Assembly (NCBI RefSeq): GCF_014822185.1
Contig: NZ_QVLR01000024.1
Coordinates: 1 to 64,000 of the forward strand
DNA length: 64,000 nucleotides
From: Azoarcus sp. Aa7
GTDB lineage: Bacteria > Pseudomonadota > Gammaproteobacteria > Burkholderiales > Rhodocyclaceae
Direction: 5' to 3'
The translations under genes and the position numbers were made by a program. A model generated the notes under the pieces. The model had not been told where the DNA came from. It did not search any database and saw nothing but the letters and a program-made list of their open reading frames with translations. Each line of letters opens with the position of its first letter. The first letter of the stretch is position 1. Shown here in pieces: positions 18,848-30,407 of this stretch.

Positions 18848-20185
18848 ATGAAGAAGCTTTACATTCGCACCTTCGGGTGCCAGATGAACGAGTACGACTC
18901 CGACAAGATGGCGGACGTGCTCGGCGCGACCGAGGAACTGGTCAAGACCGACAATCCGGAAGAGGCCGACGTGATCCTCTTCAACACCTGTTCGGTGCGC
19001 GAGAAGGCGCAGGAGCGGGTGTTCCACGACCTTGGGCGGGTGAAGCACCTGAAGCAGGCGAATCCGAACCTCATCATCGGCGTCGGCGGCTGCGTCGCGA
19101 GCCAGGAGGGTGAGGCGATCGTCGCGCGCGCGCCCTACGTCGACATCGTGTTCGGCCCGCAGACCCTGCACCGCCTGCCGCAGCTCATCGCCGAGCGGCG
19201 CTACAGCGGCAAGTCGCAGGTCGATATCTCCTTCCCGGAGATCGAAAAGTTCGACAACCTGCCGCCCGCGCGCGTCGAGGGGGCGAGCGCCTTCGTGTCG
19301 ATCATGGAGGGCTGTTCGAAGTACTGCACGTACTGCGTCGTGCCCTATACCCGTGGCGAAGAGGTGTCGCGGCCGCTCGAAGACATCCTGACGGAAGTCG
19401 CAGGTCTTGCCGGCCAGGGCGTGAAGGAGGTGACGCTGCTGGGTCAGAACGTCAATGCGTGGCGCGGGCCGATCACGAGGAAGGGCAGTGAGATGGGCGA
19501 CTTCGCCTTCCTGCTCGAATGCGTCGCCGAGATCCCCGGCATCGAGCGCATGCGCTACACGACTTCGCACCCGCGCGAGATGACGCAGCGCGTGTTCGAT
19601 GCCTACGCCAACATCCCGAAACTCGTGAGCCATCTGCACCTGCCCGTGCAGTCGGGCTCGGACCGCATCCTCGCGGCGATGAAGCGTGGTTACTCGGTGC
19701 TGGAGTTCAAGTCGGTGGTGCGCAAGCTGCGCGCCGCCCGCCCTGATCTTTCCCTGTCGTCGGACTTCATCGTCGGCTTCCCCGGCGAGACCGAGGAGGA
19801 CTTCGAGAAGACGATGAAGCTGATCGAGGAGATCGGTTTCGACGCCTCGTTCAGTTTTGTTTTCAGCCCGCGCCCCGGCACGCCGGCGGCGGAGCTGGAA
19901 GACCCGGTGCCGCAGGAGACCAAGCTGCGCTGGCTCGCGCGTCTGCAGAAGCGCATCGACGAACAGGCGCAGGCGATCAGCCAGGCAATGGTCGGCCGCG
20001 TCGAGCGCGTGCTCGTCGAAGGGCGTTCGCGCAAGGACGAGAGCGAGCTCGCCGGGCGCACCGACAACAACCGTGTCGTGAACTTCGCCGGCAGTCCGCG
20101 CCTGATCGGGCAGTTCGTCGACCTGACGATCACCGCCGCCCTGCCGCACAGCCTGCGCGGCGAAATCGTGACGAGAGAGATCTGA
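18848..20185 (+). CDS. miaB: tRNA-2-methylthio-N6-dimethylallyladenosine synthase MiaB
   Basis: This 445-aa methylthiotransferase adds a methylthio group to isopentenyl-adenosine 37 of tRNAs. The N-terminal domain has the second cluster cysteines (C11, C48, C82). The radical-SAM CxxxCxxC is C156-C160-C163 (GCSKYCTYC), and a TRAM domain ends the protein. Length and motifs are standard for the family. It abuts phoH with no gap and heads the conserved miaB-phoH-ybeY-corC-lnt run. Confidence 0.98.
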   Translation: MKKLYIRTFGCQMNEYDSDKMADVLGATEELVKTDNPEEADVILFNTCSVREKAQERVFHDLGRVKHLKQANPNLIIGVGGCVASQEGEAIVARAPYVDIVFGPQTLHRLPQLIAERRYSGKSQVDISFPEIEKFDNLPPARVEGASAFVSIMEGCSKYCTYCVVPYTRGEEVSRPLEDILTEVAGLAGQGVKEVTLLGQNVNAWRGPITRKGSEMGDFAFLLECVAEIPGIERMRYTTSHPREMTQRVFDAYANIPKLVSHLHLPVQSGSDRILAAMKRGYSVLEFKSVVRKLRAARPDLSLSSDFIVGFPGETEEDFEKTMKLIEEIGFDASFSFVFSPRPGTPAAELEDPVPQETKLRWLARLQKRIDEQAQAISQAMVGRVERVLVEGRSRKDESELAGRTDNNRVVNFAGSPRLIGQFVDLTITAALPHSLRGEIVTREI

Positions 20186-21169
20186 ATGGGCCGACCTACC
20201 GAAGTGGTGCTGGAGCCGCTGGACAACCAGCGGCTCGCCAACCTGTGCGGCGTGCTCGACGAGAACCTGCGCCAGATCGAGACCGCCTACGACGTGACGA
20301 TCGCCCGTCGCGGCGAGCGCTTCACGCTGCAGGGCGGGGCCGCGCAGGCGGCGCTCGCGGCCAAGGCGCTGCGCGAATTCTACGAGCAGGCGAACGAGCA
20401 CTTGAGCGTCGATGACGTCCAGTTGGGGCTGATCGAGATCGCCAACCGTCGCCGTTCCGACCAGGCGGCCCCCGCGCTGATGACGCGCAAGACCGAGCTG
20501 CACGGTCGCACGCCGCGCCAGGTCGAGTACCTGCGCCACATCCAGGCGCACGACATCACCTTCGGCATCGGCCCGGCGGGTACCGGCAAGACCTATCTCG
20601 CGGTCGCCAGCGCGGTCGATGCCTTCGAACGCCAGCTGGTCGAGCGCATCATCCTGACGCGTCCGGCGGTGGAGGCGGGCGAACGGCTCGGCTTCCTGCC
20701 GGGCGATCTTGCGCAGAAGGTCGACCCGTACCTGCGCCCGCTCTACGACGCCCTCTACGACCTGATGGGCTTCGATCGCGTCGCCAAACTCTTCGAGCGC
20801 GGCAGCATCGAGATCGCGCCGCTCGCCTTCATGCGCGGGCGCACGCTCAACCACGCCTTCATCATCCTCGACGAGGCGCAGAACACGACGCCCGAGCAGA
20901 TGAAGATGTTCCTGACCCGCATCGGCATCGGCGCGAAGGCCGTCGTCACCGGCGACCTCACGCAGGTGGACCTGCCGCGCGGCCATCGCAGCGGCCTGCT
21001 GGAGGCGCGCGAGGTGCTCGCCGCCGTGCGCGGCATCGCCTTCACCGAGTTCCAGAAGGAAGACGTCGTGCGCCACCCGCTGGTCGCGCGCATCGTCGAA
21101 GCCTATGACAACCAGGCGACGCGCGCGGCGATGCAGGCCGTGCTCGCGAAGAAGGACCAGGCCTCGTGA
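20186..21169 (+). CDS. phoH: PhoH-family ATPase
   Basis: This 327-aa protein has the PhoH NTPase domain with Walker A GPAGTGKT near 130 and Walker [10 protein letters not shown]. It is an RNA-associated ATPase, commonly linked to YbeY and RNA metabolism. Its ATG follows the miaB stop directly, and its TGA overlaps the GTG of ybeY. This order is conserved in proteobacteria and implies co-transcription. Confidence 0.95.
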   Translation: MGRPTEVVLEPLDNQRLANLCGVLDENLRQIETAYDVTIARRGERFTLQGGAAQAALAAKALREFYEQANEHLSVDDVQLGLIEIANRRRSDQAAPALMTRKTELHGRTPRQVEYLRHIQAHDITFGIGPAGTGKTYLAVASAVDAFERQLVERIILTRPAVEAGERLGFLPGDLAQKVDPYLRPLYDALYDLMGFDRVAKLFERGSIEIAPLAFMRGRTLNHAFIILDEAQNTTPEQMKMFLTRIGIGAKAVVTGDLTQVDLPRGHRSGLLEAREVLAAVRGIAFTEFQKEDVVRHPLVARIVEAYDNQATRAAMQAVLAKKDQAS

Positions 21170-21663
21170 TCGACTCCCCCCCGCAGCTCGCGCTGACCAT
21201 CCAGAAAGCCATCGGCAAGGCCAACCGCGACAACGCGCCATCCTCCGGCGACGTGCGCCGCTGGGCGCAGGCCGCACTGCAGGGCGGCGATGCCGAAGTC
21301 ACGGTGCGCCTCGTCGGCGCGATCGAAGGCCGCGAGCTCAACCGCGACTTCCGCGGCAGGGACTACGCGACCAACGTCCTGACCTTCGTCTATGGTGAAG
21401 GCGAGGGCATGCCCGGCGATGACGCCGGCGACGCGCCGCTCGCGGGCGATCTCGTGCTGTGCGTGCCGGTCGTCGTGCGCGAGGCCGCCGAACAGGGCAA
21501 GCCGCTGGCCGCCCATTTCGCGCACCTCATCGTGCATGGCATGCTGCACCTGCAGGGCTACGACCACGAGGACGGCGACGAGGCCGAGGAAATGGAGGCG
21601 CTGGAAACACGGATTCTCGCCGAACTGGGCTATCCTGATCCTTACGCCGAACGATCCGCCTGA
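21166..21663 (+). CDS. ybeY: Endoribonuclease/rRNA maturation factor YbeY
   Basis: This 165-aa zinc-dependent protein acts in 16S rRNA 3' maturation and ribosome quality control. The metal ligands are the three histidines of [11 protein letters not shown] (H124, H128, H134). The GTG start at 21166 overlaps the phoH stop by 4 bp. The length is normal and the next gene begins 12 bp later. Confidence 0.96.
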   Translation: MIDSPPQLALTIQKAIGKANRDNAPSSGDVRRWAQAALQGGDAEVTVRLVGAIEGRELNRDFRGRDYATNVLTFVYGEGEGMPGDDAGDAPLAGDLVLCVPVVVREAAEQGKPLAAHFAHLIVHGMLHLQGYDHEDGDEAEEMEALETRILAELGYPDPYAERSA

Positions 21664-21675
21664 ACCGCCCGACAT

Positions 21676-22509
21676 ATGGACCCCGCATCACCCCGACCTA
21701 GTCTGCTCGAACGCCTCTCCGCGCTGCTGTCGCGCGAACCCGAGGATCGCGAGGAACTCCTGGCCCTGCTGCACGCGGCCTTCGAGCGCAACCTGCTCGA
21801 TGCCGATGCGCTGGCGATCATCGAGGGCGCGCTGCAGATGTCCGAACTGCAGGTCGGCGACGTCATGATCCCGCGTGCGCAGATGGACATCATCCGCCTC
21901 GACGACCCGGTCGACGGCATTGCCGCGCACGTCGTCGATACCGGCCATTCGCGCTTCCCGGTCGGCAACAGCAAGGACGACATCGTCGGCATCTTCCTCG
22001 CCAAGGACCTGCTGCGCTACTACGCGGGCCGCGACTTCGACATGTCCTCGCTGCTGCGTCCGGCCGTATTCGTGCCTGAGTCGAAGCGCCTCAACGTGCT
22101 GCTGCGCGACTTCCGCGTCAGCCGCAACCACATGGCCATCGTCGTCGACGAGTACGGCAGCGTCGCCGGCCTCGTCACGATCGAGGACGTGCTCGAGCAG
22201 ATCGTGGGCGACATCGAGGACGAGTTCGACCGGCTCGAACCCAGCGACAACATCCAGCTCGACGCGGACGGTCGCTACCGCGTTCGCGCGACCACCGAAA
22301 TCGGCGAATTCAATGCCGCCTTCGGCGCCGACTTCAGCGACGCTGAGGTCGACACGGTGGGCGGCCTGCTCATCTGCCAGCTCGGCCGCCTGCCGCGGCG
22401 CGGCGAAGTGGTGATGCTCGGCAAGCTGCGCGTCACCGCGCTGCGCGTCGACGGCCGGCGCGTGCATACCCTGCTGGTGCAGCCCGTCGCCGGAACGGCC
22501 GAAGCGTGA
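21676..22509 (+). CDS. corC: CorC/HlyC-type CBS-domain protein
   Basis: This 277-aa cytoplasmic protein has a CBS-domain pair (about 65-185, including VGDVMIPRAQMDII and IVVDEYGSVAGLVTIEDVLE) and a C-terminal CorC_HlyC transporter-associated domain. The family is implicated in magnesium and cobalt export. It is followed directly by lnt (GTG overlaps TGA), as in many gamma- and betaproteobacteria. Confidence 0.94.
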   Translation: MDPASPRPSLLERLSALLSREPEDREELLALLHAAFERNLLDADALAIIEGALQMSELQVGDVMIPRAQMDIIRLDDPVDGIAAHVVDTGHSRFPVGNSKDDIVGIFLAKDLLRYYAGRDFDMSSLLRPAVFVPESKRLNVLLRDFRVSRNHMAIVVDEYGSVAGLVTIEDVLEQIVGDIEDEFDRLEPSDNIQLDADGRYRVRATTEIGEFNAAFGADFSDAEVDTVGGLLICQLGRLPRRGEVVMLGKLRVTALRVDGRRVHTLLVQPVAGTAEA

Positions 22510-24038
22510 CCGACCGCGTGCGGGACTCGGGCGCCGCACCGGCGCGCGGGCGGTTGGGCGGCCTGCTGGCGGCGCTGCTCGCCGGCGGCGCATCGGTCTT
22601 CGCCTTCTCGCCCTTCGGGATCTTTCCGCTGGCGGTGCTGAGTCTCGCCGTGCTGGCGGGCCTTGCTGCCCGCGAGTCCCGCGCCCGCGGCGGATTCGCG
22701 CTCGGTTTCGCATGGGGCTTGGGCGCTTTCCTGGCCGGCGTGTCCTGGCTCTATGTCGCGCTGAACCGCTACGGCGGCATGCCGATGCCGCTCGCCGCGT
22801 TCGCGATCCTGCTCTTCTGCGCCTATCTCGCGCTCTTCCCGGCCGCGGTGGGGGCGCTGTTCGTGCGCTTCGGCCGGGGCGCCGCATGGCGCCGCGCGCT
22901 TCTCTTCGCCGGCCTGTGGATCAGCGCCGAAGCGCTGCGCGGCTGGCTGTTCACCGGCTTCCCTTGGCTCGCGCTCGGCTACTCGCAGACTCCGCCCAGC
23001 CCGCTCGCCGGATACCTGTCCGTGTTGGGCGTGTATGGCGTCGGCGGTTTCGTCGCCTTTGTTGCGGCGCTGGTCGCCCTCACGCCGTGGCGCAGTGCGC
23101 GCCCGGCCGCGGTGACGCTCGGCGCGATCCTCGTCCTGTTCGGCCTCGGTTACGGCCTCGGTCGCGTCGCCTGGACCGCACCCACCGGCAAGCCGATCGA
23201 AGTCGCGCTGATCCAGACCAATATCGAGCAGGGACTGAAGTGGCGGCCCGAATTGCTGTCGGACTGGCTGGACGGCAACGCACGCCTCGTGCGCGAACAT
23301 CCCGCGGATCTCGTCGTGCTGCCCGAGACGACGCTGCCGCTGCTTGCCGACCGGCTGCCCGACGGCTACCTCGAAGAGCTCGCCGCGCCGGTCGCGACGC
23401 GCGGCGGCGACCTGGTGTTCGGCGTGTTCCTGCGCGACGCCCGCGGCGCGATCTACAACGCCGCGCTGAGCCTCGGCGCCTCGCCCTCGCAGACCTATGC
23501 GAAGCAGCACCTCGTGCCCTTCGGCGAATACTCGCCGCCGCTCTTCGGCTGGTTCTACGAGCTGGTCGACATTCCGATGTCCGACCAGACGCGCGGCGCG
23601 CCCGACCAGCCGCCGCTGCGTCTCGGCGACCAGCGGGTCGCGATCAACATCTGCTACGAGGACCTCTTCGGCCGCGAGTTGATCCGCAGCCTGCCCGAGG
23701 CGACGCTGATGCTGAATCTGTCGAACCTCGCGTGGTACGGCGACTCCTTCGCCCAGCCCCAGCACCTGCAGATCGCCCGCGTGCGCGCGATGGAAACCGG
23801 GCGCCCGATGCTGCGCTCCACCAACACCGGCATGACGGCGCTGGTGCAGCCCGACGGCCGCGTCGCCGAAGTGCTGCCCCCCTTCACGCAGGGTGCGCTG
23901 AGCCTGTCGGTACAGGGCTACGAAGGGCTCACCCCCTATGCGCGCTGGGGCGATTTCGCCGCGCTGCTGCTCGCCGTGCTGGCGCTCGTTGTTGCGGGGC
24001 CCACGAGTCGGAAGGCGGGTGTCGGACGCGGGATCTGA
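22506..24038 (+). CDS. lnt: Apolipoprotein N-acyltransferase Lnt
   Basis: This 510-aa inner-membrane enzyme N-acylates the N-terminal Cys of lipoproteins. Six to seven hydrophobic segments occupy the first 200 residues. A nitrilase-like domain follows, with the Glu-Lys-Cys triad in VVLPETTLPL, YAKQHLVPFGEYSP and INICYEDLFG, and a final membrane segment closes the protein. The GTG start at 22506 overlaps corC by 4 bp. The 141 bp to glyQ probably contain the glyQS promoter, but I could not fix its boxes. Confidence 0.97.
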   Translation: MTDRVRDSGAAPARGRLGGLLAALLAGGASVFAFSPFGIFPLAVLSLAVLAGLAARESRARGGFALGFAWGLGAFLAGVSWLYVALNRYGGMPMPLAAFAILLFCAYLALFPAAVGALFVRFGRGAAWRRALLFAGLWISAEALRGWLFTGFPWLALGYSQTPPSPLAGYLSVLGVYGVGGFVAFVAALVALTPWRSARPAAVTLGAILVLFGLGYGLGRVAWTAPTGKPIEVALIQTNIEQGLKWRPELLSDWLDGNARLVREHPADLVVLPETTLPLLADRLPDGYLEELAAPVATRGGDLVFGVFLRDARGAIYNAALSLGASPSQTYAKQHLVPFGEYSPPLFGWFYELVDIPMSDQTRGAPDQPPLRLGDQRVAINICYEDLFGRELIRSLPEATLMLNLSNLAWYGDSFAQPQHLQIARVRAMETGRPMLRSTNTGMTALVQPDGRVAEVLPPFTQGALSLSVQGYEGLTPYARWGDFAALLLAVLALVVAGPTSRKAGVGRGI

Positions 24039-24179
24039 CACGGGTGTGCGTGGCGTTTCGCCCGTGAGACGAGCAATTTCCGGCGGGGAACTTCGCCCTG
24101 TCGCCGGAATGCCATTAAAATCCACCCTTTGCGTCCGCTGCGCGGCGCCCTTGTCGTCGCCTACTGCTGTCGAGAGACC

Positions 24180-25099
<920 letters not shown>

Positions 25100-25103
<4 letters not shown>

Positions 25104-27187
25104 TGACCGCCTCCCTGCTCGTCGAACTGCTCACCGAAGAACTGCCGCCCAAGGCGCTGCCGCGCCTGGGCGAAACCTTCGCCGCGAAGATCTTCGACGG
25201 CCTCAAGGCGCGCGACCTCGTCGCCGAAGACCGCGGCTTCCGCTGGTTCGCCGCGCCGCGCCGCCTCGCGATCACCGTGCCGCAAGTGCGCGCCGCCGCC
25301 CCCGCGCGCGAAGTTACCGAGAAGATCATGCCGGTGCAGGTCGCGCTCGACGCCGAAGGCCGTCCGACCCCGGCGCTGCTGAAGAAGCTCGAAGCCAAGG
25401 GCATCCCGGCCGAAGCCGTCGCGAGCTTCGAGCGCCGCATGGACGGCAAGGCCGAAGCGCTGTTCTACACCCGTAACGAAGACGGCGCCGCGCTCGACGC
25501 GGTGCTCGCCGAGATCGTCCAGGAGGCCGTCAAGGCGCTGCCCATCCCCAAACTGATGCGCTGGGGCGCGGGCGATGCGCAGTTCGTGCGGCCTGTGCAC
25601 AAGCTCTCGATGCTGCACGGCGAGCGCGTCGTTCCGGGTCGCGTGCTCGACCTCGACTCCGACCGTTTCACCCGTGGTCACCGCTTCATGAGTCGCGGCG
25701 AGATCGCGCTCGCGACCGCCGACGCCTACGAGCCGACGCTGCTCGCCGAAGGCAAGGTGATGCCCGACTTCGCCGAGCGCCGCGCCGAGATCGAGCGCCA
25801 GCTCCTCGCGACCGCTGCGCGCGAAGGCGCCAGCCTGGGCGAGTACGCCGACCTCCTCGACGAGGTCGCCGCGCTGGTCGAGCATCCGACCGTGTATGTC
25901 GGCGAATTCGAAGCCGAATTCCTCGCTGTGCCGCAGGAATGCCTGATCCTGACGATGCGCGCGAACCAGAAGTACTTCCCGCTGTTCGACCCGGCGGGCA
26001 AGCTGCGCAACCGCTTCCTGATCGTGTCGAACATGCGCCTCGAGGATGCCTCCAACATCATCAAGGGCAACCAGCGGGTCGTGCGCCCGCGCCTGTCGGA
26101 CGCGCGTTTCTTCTTCGAGCAGGACCGCAAGCACACGCTCGACAGCCGCCTGCCGCGCCTCGCGCCGGTCGTCTATCACAACAAGCTCGGCAGCCAGCTC
26201 GAACGCGTCGAGCGCCTCGAGCGCCTCGCGAGCGTCATCGCCGGCAAGCTGCGCGGCGACGCCAAGGCGGCCGCACGGGCGGCGCGCCTCGCCAAGGCCG
26301 ACCTCGTCACCGACATGGTCGGTGAGTTCCCCGAGCTGCAGGGCATTATGGGGCGCTACTACGCGCTCAACGACAACGAAGGCGAAGTCATCGCCGACGC
26401 GATCCAGTCCCACTACCAGCCGCGCTTCGCGGGCGACGCGCTGCCCACGGGCAACGTCGCTTGCGCGGTCGCGCTGGCGGACAAGCTCGACGCGCTGGTC
26501 GGCTTCTTCGGCATCGGCCAGCTGCCGACCGGCGACAAGGATCCTTTCGGCCTGCGTCGCGCCGCGCTGGGCGTGCTGCGCATCCTCATCGAAACGCCGC
26601 TGCCGCTCGACCTTGCCGAACTGGTTTCCGATGCCGCCGCCGGTTTCAAGCCCGGCCTGCTGACCGCCGCCGGCTTCGAGGCCCAACTCCTCGATTTCAT
26701 GTTCGAGCGCCTGAAGAACCTGCTGCGCGACGCCGGCCACTCGGTGGACGTCGTCGACGCCGTGCTCGCGCTGCGCCCGACGCGCATGGACCTCGTCCCC
26801 GCCAAGCTCGACGCCGTGCGCGCCTTCCGCGCGCTGCCCGAAGCCGAGGCGCTCGCCGCGGCGAACAAGCGCATCGTCAACATCCTCAAGAAGGTCGAAG
26901 GCGAGCTGCCCGAGCCGGACGTCGCGCTGCTGCAGGAAGAGGCCGAGAAGGCGCTGTTCCACCGCGTCGTCGACGTCGCGCCGCTGGTGCGCTCGCACAT
27001 GGGCAACGAGGACTACACCGACGCACTGTGCGTGCTCGCGGGCCTGCGCGCGGCGGTCGACACCTTCTTCGACGAGGTCATGGTGATGGCCGAGGAACCG
27101 ATGACGCGCCAGAACCGCCTGGCGCTGCTGCGTCAGCTCGCGAGCCTGATGAATCAGGTCGCCGACCTGTCGCGCCTGTCCGCCTGA
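25100..27187 (+). CDS. glyS: Glycyl-tRNA synthetase beta subunit
   Basis: This 695-aa beta subunit supplies tRNA recognition to GlyRS. It begins [24 protein letters not shown], the typical N-terminus, and ends with a DALR-like anticodon-binding region. ATG 25100 overlaps the glyQ stop; ATG 25103 is equally possible. The length is normal. gmhB follows after 12 bp. Confidence 0.98.
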
Positions 27188-27199
27188 CCGGAGCTGTCC

Positions 27200-27739
27200 A
27201 TGCCGCAGAAGCTCATCATCCTGGACCGCGACGGCGTCATCAACTACGACTCCGACCAGTTCATCAAGTCGCCCGAGGAATGGAAGCCGATCCCCGGCTC
27301 CCTCGAGGCGATCGCGCGTCTCAACCAGTGGGGTTGGCGGGTCGTCGTCGCGTCGAACCAGTCGGGCGTCGGGCGTGGGCTCTTCGGCATGGACACCCTC
27401 AACGCGATCAACGAGAAGATGGTGAAGAGCCTCGCCCAGGCCGGCGGCCGGCTCGACGCGATCTTCTTCTGCCCGCATCCGGCCGACTCCACCTGCGACT
27501 GCCGCAAGCCCAAGCCCGGGCTGTTCCTGCAGATCGCCGAGCGCTTCAACGTCAACCTCGACCGCGTGCCCGTGGTCGGCGACAGCCTGCGTGATCTGCA
27601 GGCCGGCGTCGCGGTCGGGTGCAAGCCCTACCTGGTCCTCACCGGCAAGGGCATGAAGACGCGCGACGATCCCGCGCTGCCCGAAGGCACGCTCATCTAC
27701 TCCGATCTCGCGGCCGTGGTCGCCGATCTCACCGCCTGA
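27200..27739 (+). CDS. gmhB: D-glycero-beta-D-manno-heptose-1,7-bisphosphate 7-phosphatase
   Basis: This 179-aa HAD-superfamily phosphatase acts in ADP-heptose synthesis for lipopolysaccharide inner core. The nucleophile motif is LDRDGVIN. The zinc-binding loop CPHPADSTCDCRKP is the GmhB signature, and VVGDSLRDLQAG is the last HAD motif. The gene sits 12 bp after glyS and 8 bp before plsC. Confidence 0.96.
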   Translation: MPQKLIILDRDGVINYDSDQFIKSPEEWKPIPGSLEAIARLNQWGWRVVVASNQSGVGRGLFGMDTLNAINEKMVKSLAQAGGRLDAIFFCPHPADSTCDCRKPKPGLFLQIAERFNVNLDRVPVVGDSLRDLQAGVAVGCKPYLVLTGKGMKTRDDPALPEGTLIYSDLAAVVADLTA

Positions 27740-27747
27740 AGGATATC

Positions 27748-28518
27748 GTGGTCGTCCTGCGCTCCCTGCTGTTCGCCGTCGTCCTGGCGATTTTCACCCC
27801 GCCGTTCGCACTCTTCGGCATCCTTGCCTATCCCCTCTCGCCGCGCACGCGTCACCGCATCGTCACGGCCTGGGCGCCGCTGATGATGTGGTTCATCCCG
27901 CGCATCCTGGGCATCCGCTACAAGGTCATCGGCCGCGAGAACATCCCCACCGTGCCCTCCGTGATCCTCTCCAAGCACCAGTCGGCGTGGGAGACGATGG
28001 CCCTGCAGGTGATTTTCCCGCCGCTGTGCTTCGTGCTGAAACGAGAACTCCTCAAGGTGCCGTTCTTCGGTTGGGGCCTTGCGGCTATTCCCGGCATCGC
28101 GATCGACCGTGCTGCCGGCAAGGACGCGCTCGCCCAAGTCGTCGAGCAGGGGCGGGCCCGGCTGTCGGAAGGCTACTGGGTCGCGGTGTTCCCCGAGGGC
28201 ACCCGCACCGCTCCCGGCGCCAAGCGTCGCTACAAGGCGGGCGGGGCCGCGCTCGCGCAGCAGGCAGGGGTCCCCGCCGTGCCCGTGGCACATAATGCCG
28301 GGGAATTCTGGGGACGCGACGCCTTCCTCAAGTATCCGGGCGAGATCACCGTCAGCATCGGCCCGGTGATCGATCCGACGGGGCTGGATGCCGCCGAGGT
28401 CAATCGCCGCTCTGCGGCATGGATCGAAGGCGAGATGCGCCGCCTGTTCCCGCACCACTACCGGAGCGGGCCCGACGCGGCCGCTGCAGTTCCGGGCGAG
28501 GTCGAAGAGGCGGAGTGA
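27748..28518 (+). CDS. plsC: 1-acyl-sn-glycerol-3-phosphate acyltransferase (PlsC family)
   Basis: This 256-aa inner-membrane acyltransferase probably makes phosphatidic acid from lysophosphatidic acid. The GTG start at 27748 has an AAGGA site 4 bp upstream. A hydrophobic N-terminus (about 3-30) is followed by the acyltransferase blocks. The usual HX4D block reads HQSAWE (H77, E82), with Glu in place of Asp, and FPEGTRT is intact. I think the same variant occurs in related betaproteobacterial enzymes. The C-terminal tail is Ala/Glu-rich. Confidence 0.9.
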   Translation: MVVLRSLLFAVVLAIFTPPFALFGILAYPLSPRTRHRIVTAWAPLMMWFIPRILGIRYKVIGRENIPTVPSVILSKHQSAWETMALQVIFPPLCFVLKRELLKVPFFGWGLAAIPGIAIDRAAGKDALAQVVEQGRARLSEGYWVAVFPEGTRTAPGAKRRYKAGGAALAQQAGVPAVPVAHNAGEFWGRDAFLKYPGEITVSIGPVIDPTGLDAAEVNRRSAAWIEGEMRRLFPHHYRSGPDAAAAVPGEVEEAE

Positions 28519-28594
28519 ACCGGGCGGCTTCGGTCGTCCCGCAAGCCGCCCCTGGGGCGCGGAGCGTGGAATGGAAGGGGCGGAAGGGATGCAG

Positions 28595-30280
28595 ATGATG
28601 GATCGTCGTGGCAGGCTTTCGTCGCAGCGGGCGAAGCCGCAGGCGCGCGAAACCGCCGGACATTTCCGCCTGATGCGCTATTTTACGCTCGCGAGCCTCG
28701 TCGCGTTCGTGACCGTCGCCGTCGTGCTGTATTTCCTGCAACGCAGCGAGATCACGTTTTTCGCCCAGGTCCAGCGCGAACAGGGGGATTTCTTCGCCCG
28801 TGCCCAGACGAATCTGGCCGCGAAGCAGGACCAGGCGGCGCGCGCGAGCCTGATCTCCCTGCACGAAGCCAGCCATGTCACGCTCACGCGCGTGGCCGGC
28901 AACGTGCTGTGGGACTCCCACATTGCACCGTTTGCCGTGCGTGCGCAGGCCATTTCCGCGGCACCCTGCCGCAGCCTGCCCCCGCCTGCGGCGGGCGGCC
29001 CCGATCCGCGGCGCGCATGCTTTGCGGAGCTGGGCCGGACGATCATGGCGTTGCCGGGCTTCGCCGAGCTCGACGCCAAGGCCTACGAGACGATGCGGGC
29101 GAGCAGCGTGTTCAAGATCAAGGTCTTCGACCTGCGCGGCATCACGATCTATTCGTCGGAGCATGCGCAGATCGGCGAGGACAAGGCGGACAACCAGGGC
29201 TGGAAGAACGCGGCGGCCGGCGTGCCCGCCAGCGAGATGACCCATCGCGAACGCTTCAGCGCCTTCGAGGGCGTGGTCGAGAACCGCGACCTGATTTCGA
29301 GCTACATTCCCGTGCGCGAGCGCGGCAGCGACCGTGTCGTGGGCGTGTTCGAGATCTATTCCGACGTTACGTCCTTTCTCGAGCGCATCCAGTCGGTTTC
29401 GGCTGAACTCGGCGGGCTGGCGCACGCGAACCAGGAGGAGCTGGAGCGTACCCTGGTCGAGAACGAGGACAAGGTGAGCGCCAGCTCGGACGTCTTCCTT
29501 CTGATCGTGGGGGGCACGTTCGTCGTGCTCTATGGCGCCCTGTGGGCAATCGTGCGCATCGGCCAGCGCATCATCGACGCGCAGGCGGCGGCGCAGGAGC
29601 GCGCGGCGGAGCGCGAAGAGCGCTGGCATCACGAGAAGATGGCGGCTCTTGCGACGATGGCCGCAAACGTCTCTCACGAGGTCGGCAATCCGCTCGCAAC
29701 GATCTCGATGCTCGCGCAGGAGATCCAGCTGAACAAGCAGCGCAACGGGTGCGACACCTGCCAGCCGGCGCTGATTCTCGAACAGACCCGCCGCATCTCC
29801 GGTATGACGCGGCAGATCTCGGAGTTCGCGGCGGCGCGGCGCGAATCGCGCGAACTCGTCGATATCAACGTGATGGTCAAGTCGATCCTCGATTTCCTCG
29901 GCTTCGACCGGCGTTTCCGGTCGATCCGTCTCGAATTCAGGGGCGCCGCCGATCTGCCCGCGGTTTCGGTGATCCCCGACTACCTCAACGAAGTGCTGAT
30001 GAACCTGCTGCAGGCCTGCACGGAATGTCCCGCCGGTCCGGGCGGGAAGGGTGGCGCCATCGTCGTGGAGACGATGGCCGGCGAGGCGGAGCTGCTGATC
30101 CGCATCACCAGCGAATGCAAGGCCTATCCCGGCGTCTGCAAGGAGCACGCCCGTTTCGAGGACAGCCGTTTCGACGTCGTGAGACGGCGCATCCGCAGCC
30201 TGGGCGGCCGTGTCACGCGCGAGCGCACGTACTACGAGATCGCCCTGCCGGCTGAAGCGCCGGACGCTCCCGTTTCCTGA
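28595..30280 (+). CDS. Sensor histidine kinase with degenerate, Cys-rich ATPase domain
   Basis: This protein is about 561 aa. Membrane segments near 29-52 and 300-320 flank a periplasmic sensor domain with two Cys. A coiled-coil linker and a HisKA box (NVSHEVGNPLATI, H361) follow. The ATP-binding domain is unusual: the N-box reads NLLQACTEC and the DxGxG G1 box cannot be found. Six Cys lie in GCDTC, CTEC and ECKAYPGVC. ATGs at 28571, 28589, 28595 and 28598 are in frame; GGAAGGG at 28582-28588 favours 28595 or 28598. No response regulator is adjacent. It may need a partner kinase, or act as a redox or metal sensor (inference). Confidence 0.85.
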   Translation: MMDRRGRLSSQRAKPQARETAGHFRLMRYFTLASLVAFVTVAVVLYFLQRSEITFFAQVQREQGDFFARAQTNLAAKQDQAARASLISLHEASHVTLTRVAGNVLWDSHIAPFAVRAQAISAAPCRSLPPPAAGGPDPRRACFAELGRTIMALPGFAELDAKAYETMRASSVFKIKVFDLRGITIYSSEHAQIGEDKADNQGWKNAAAGVPASEMTHRERFSAFEGVVENRDLISSYIPVRERGSDRVVGVFEIYSDVTSFLERIQSVSAELGGLAHANQEELERTLVENEDKVSASSDVFLLIVGGTFVVLYGALWAIVRIGQRIIDAQAAAQERAAEREERWHHEKMAALATMAANVSHEVGNPLATISMLAQEIQLNKQRNGCDTCQPALILEQTRRISGMTRQISEFAAARRESRELVDINVMVKSILDFLGFDRRFRSIRLEFRGAADLPAVSVIPDYLNEVLMNLLQACTECPAGPGGKGGAIVVETMAGEAELLIRITSECKAYPGVCKEHARFEDSRFDVVRRRIRSLGGRVTRERTYYEIALPAEAPDAPVS

Positions 30281-30407
30281 CTCGCCTCCAGACCCTCCTG
30301 CGGCACCGCAATCGGTTTCGCGGGAGATGCCCTAAAATTCCGCTTTCCGTCTTTGAATCCGGTAGCCCGGCGACCTTCCGCCGGGTCTGCCCCCTGAAGG
30401 AACCCTT

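Noticed and set aside
18788-21277. Very long open frame (over 800 codons) antisense to miaB, phoH and ybeY
   Set aside because: It mirrors real genes in high-GC DNA, is rich in Arg and Ala, and has no family motif.
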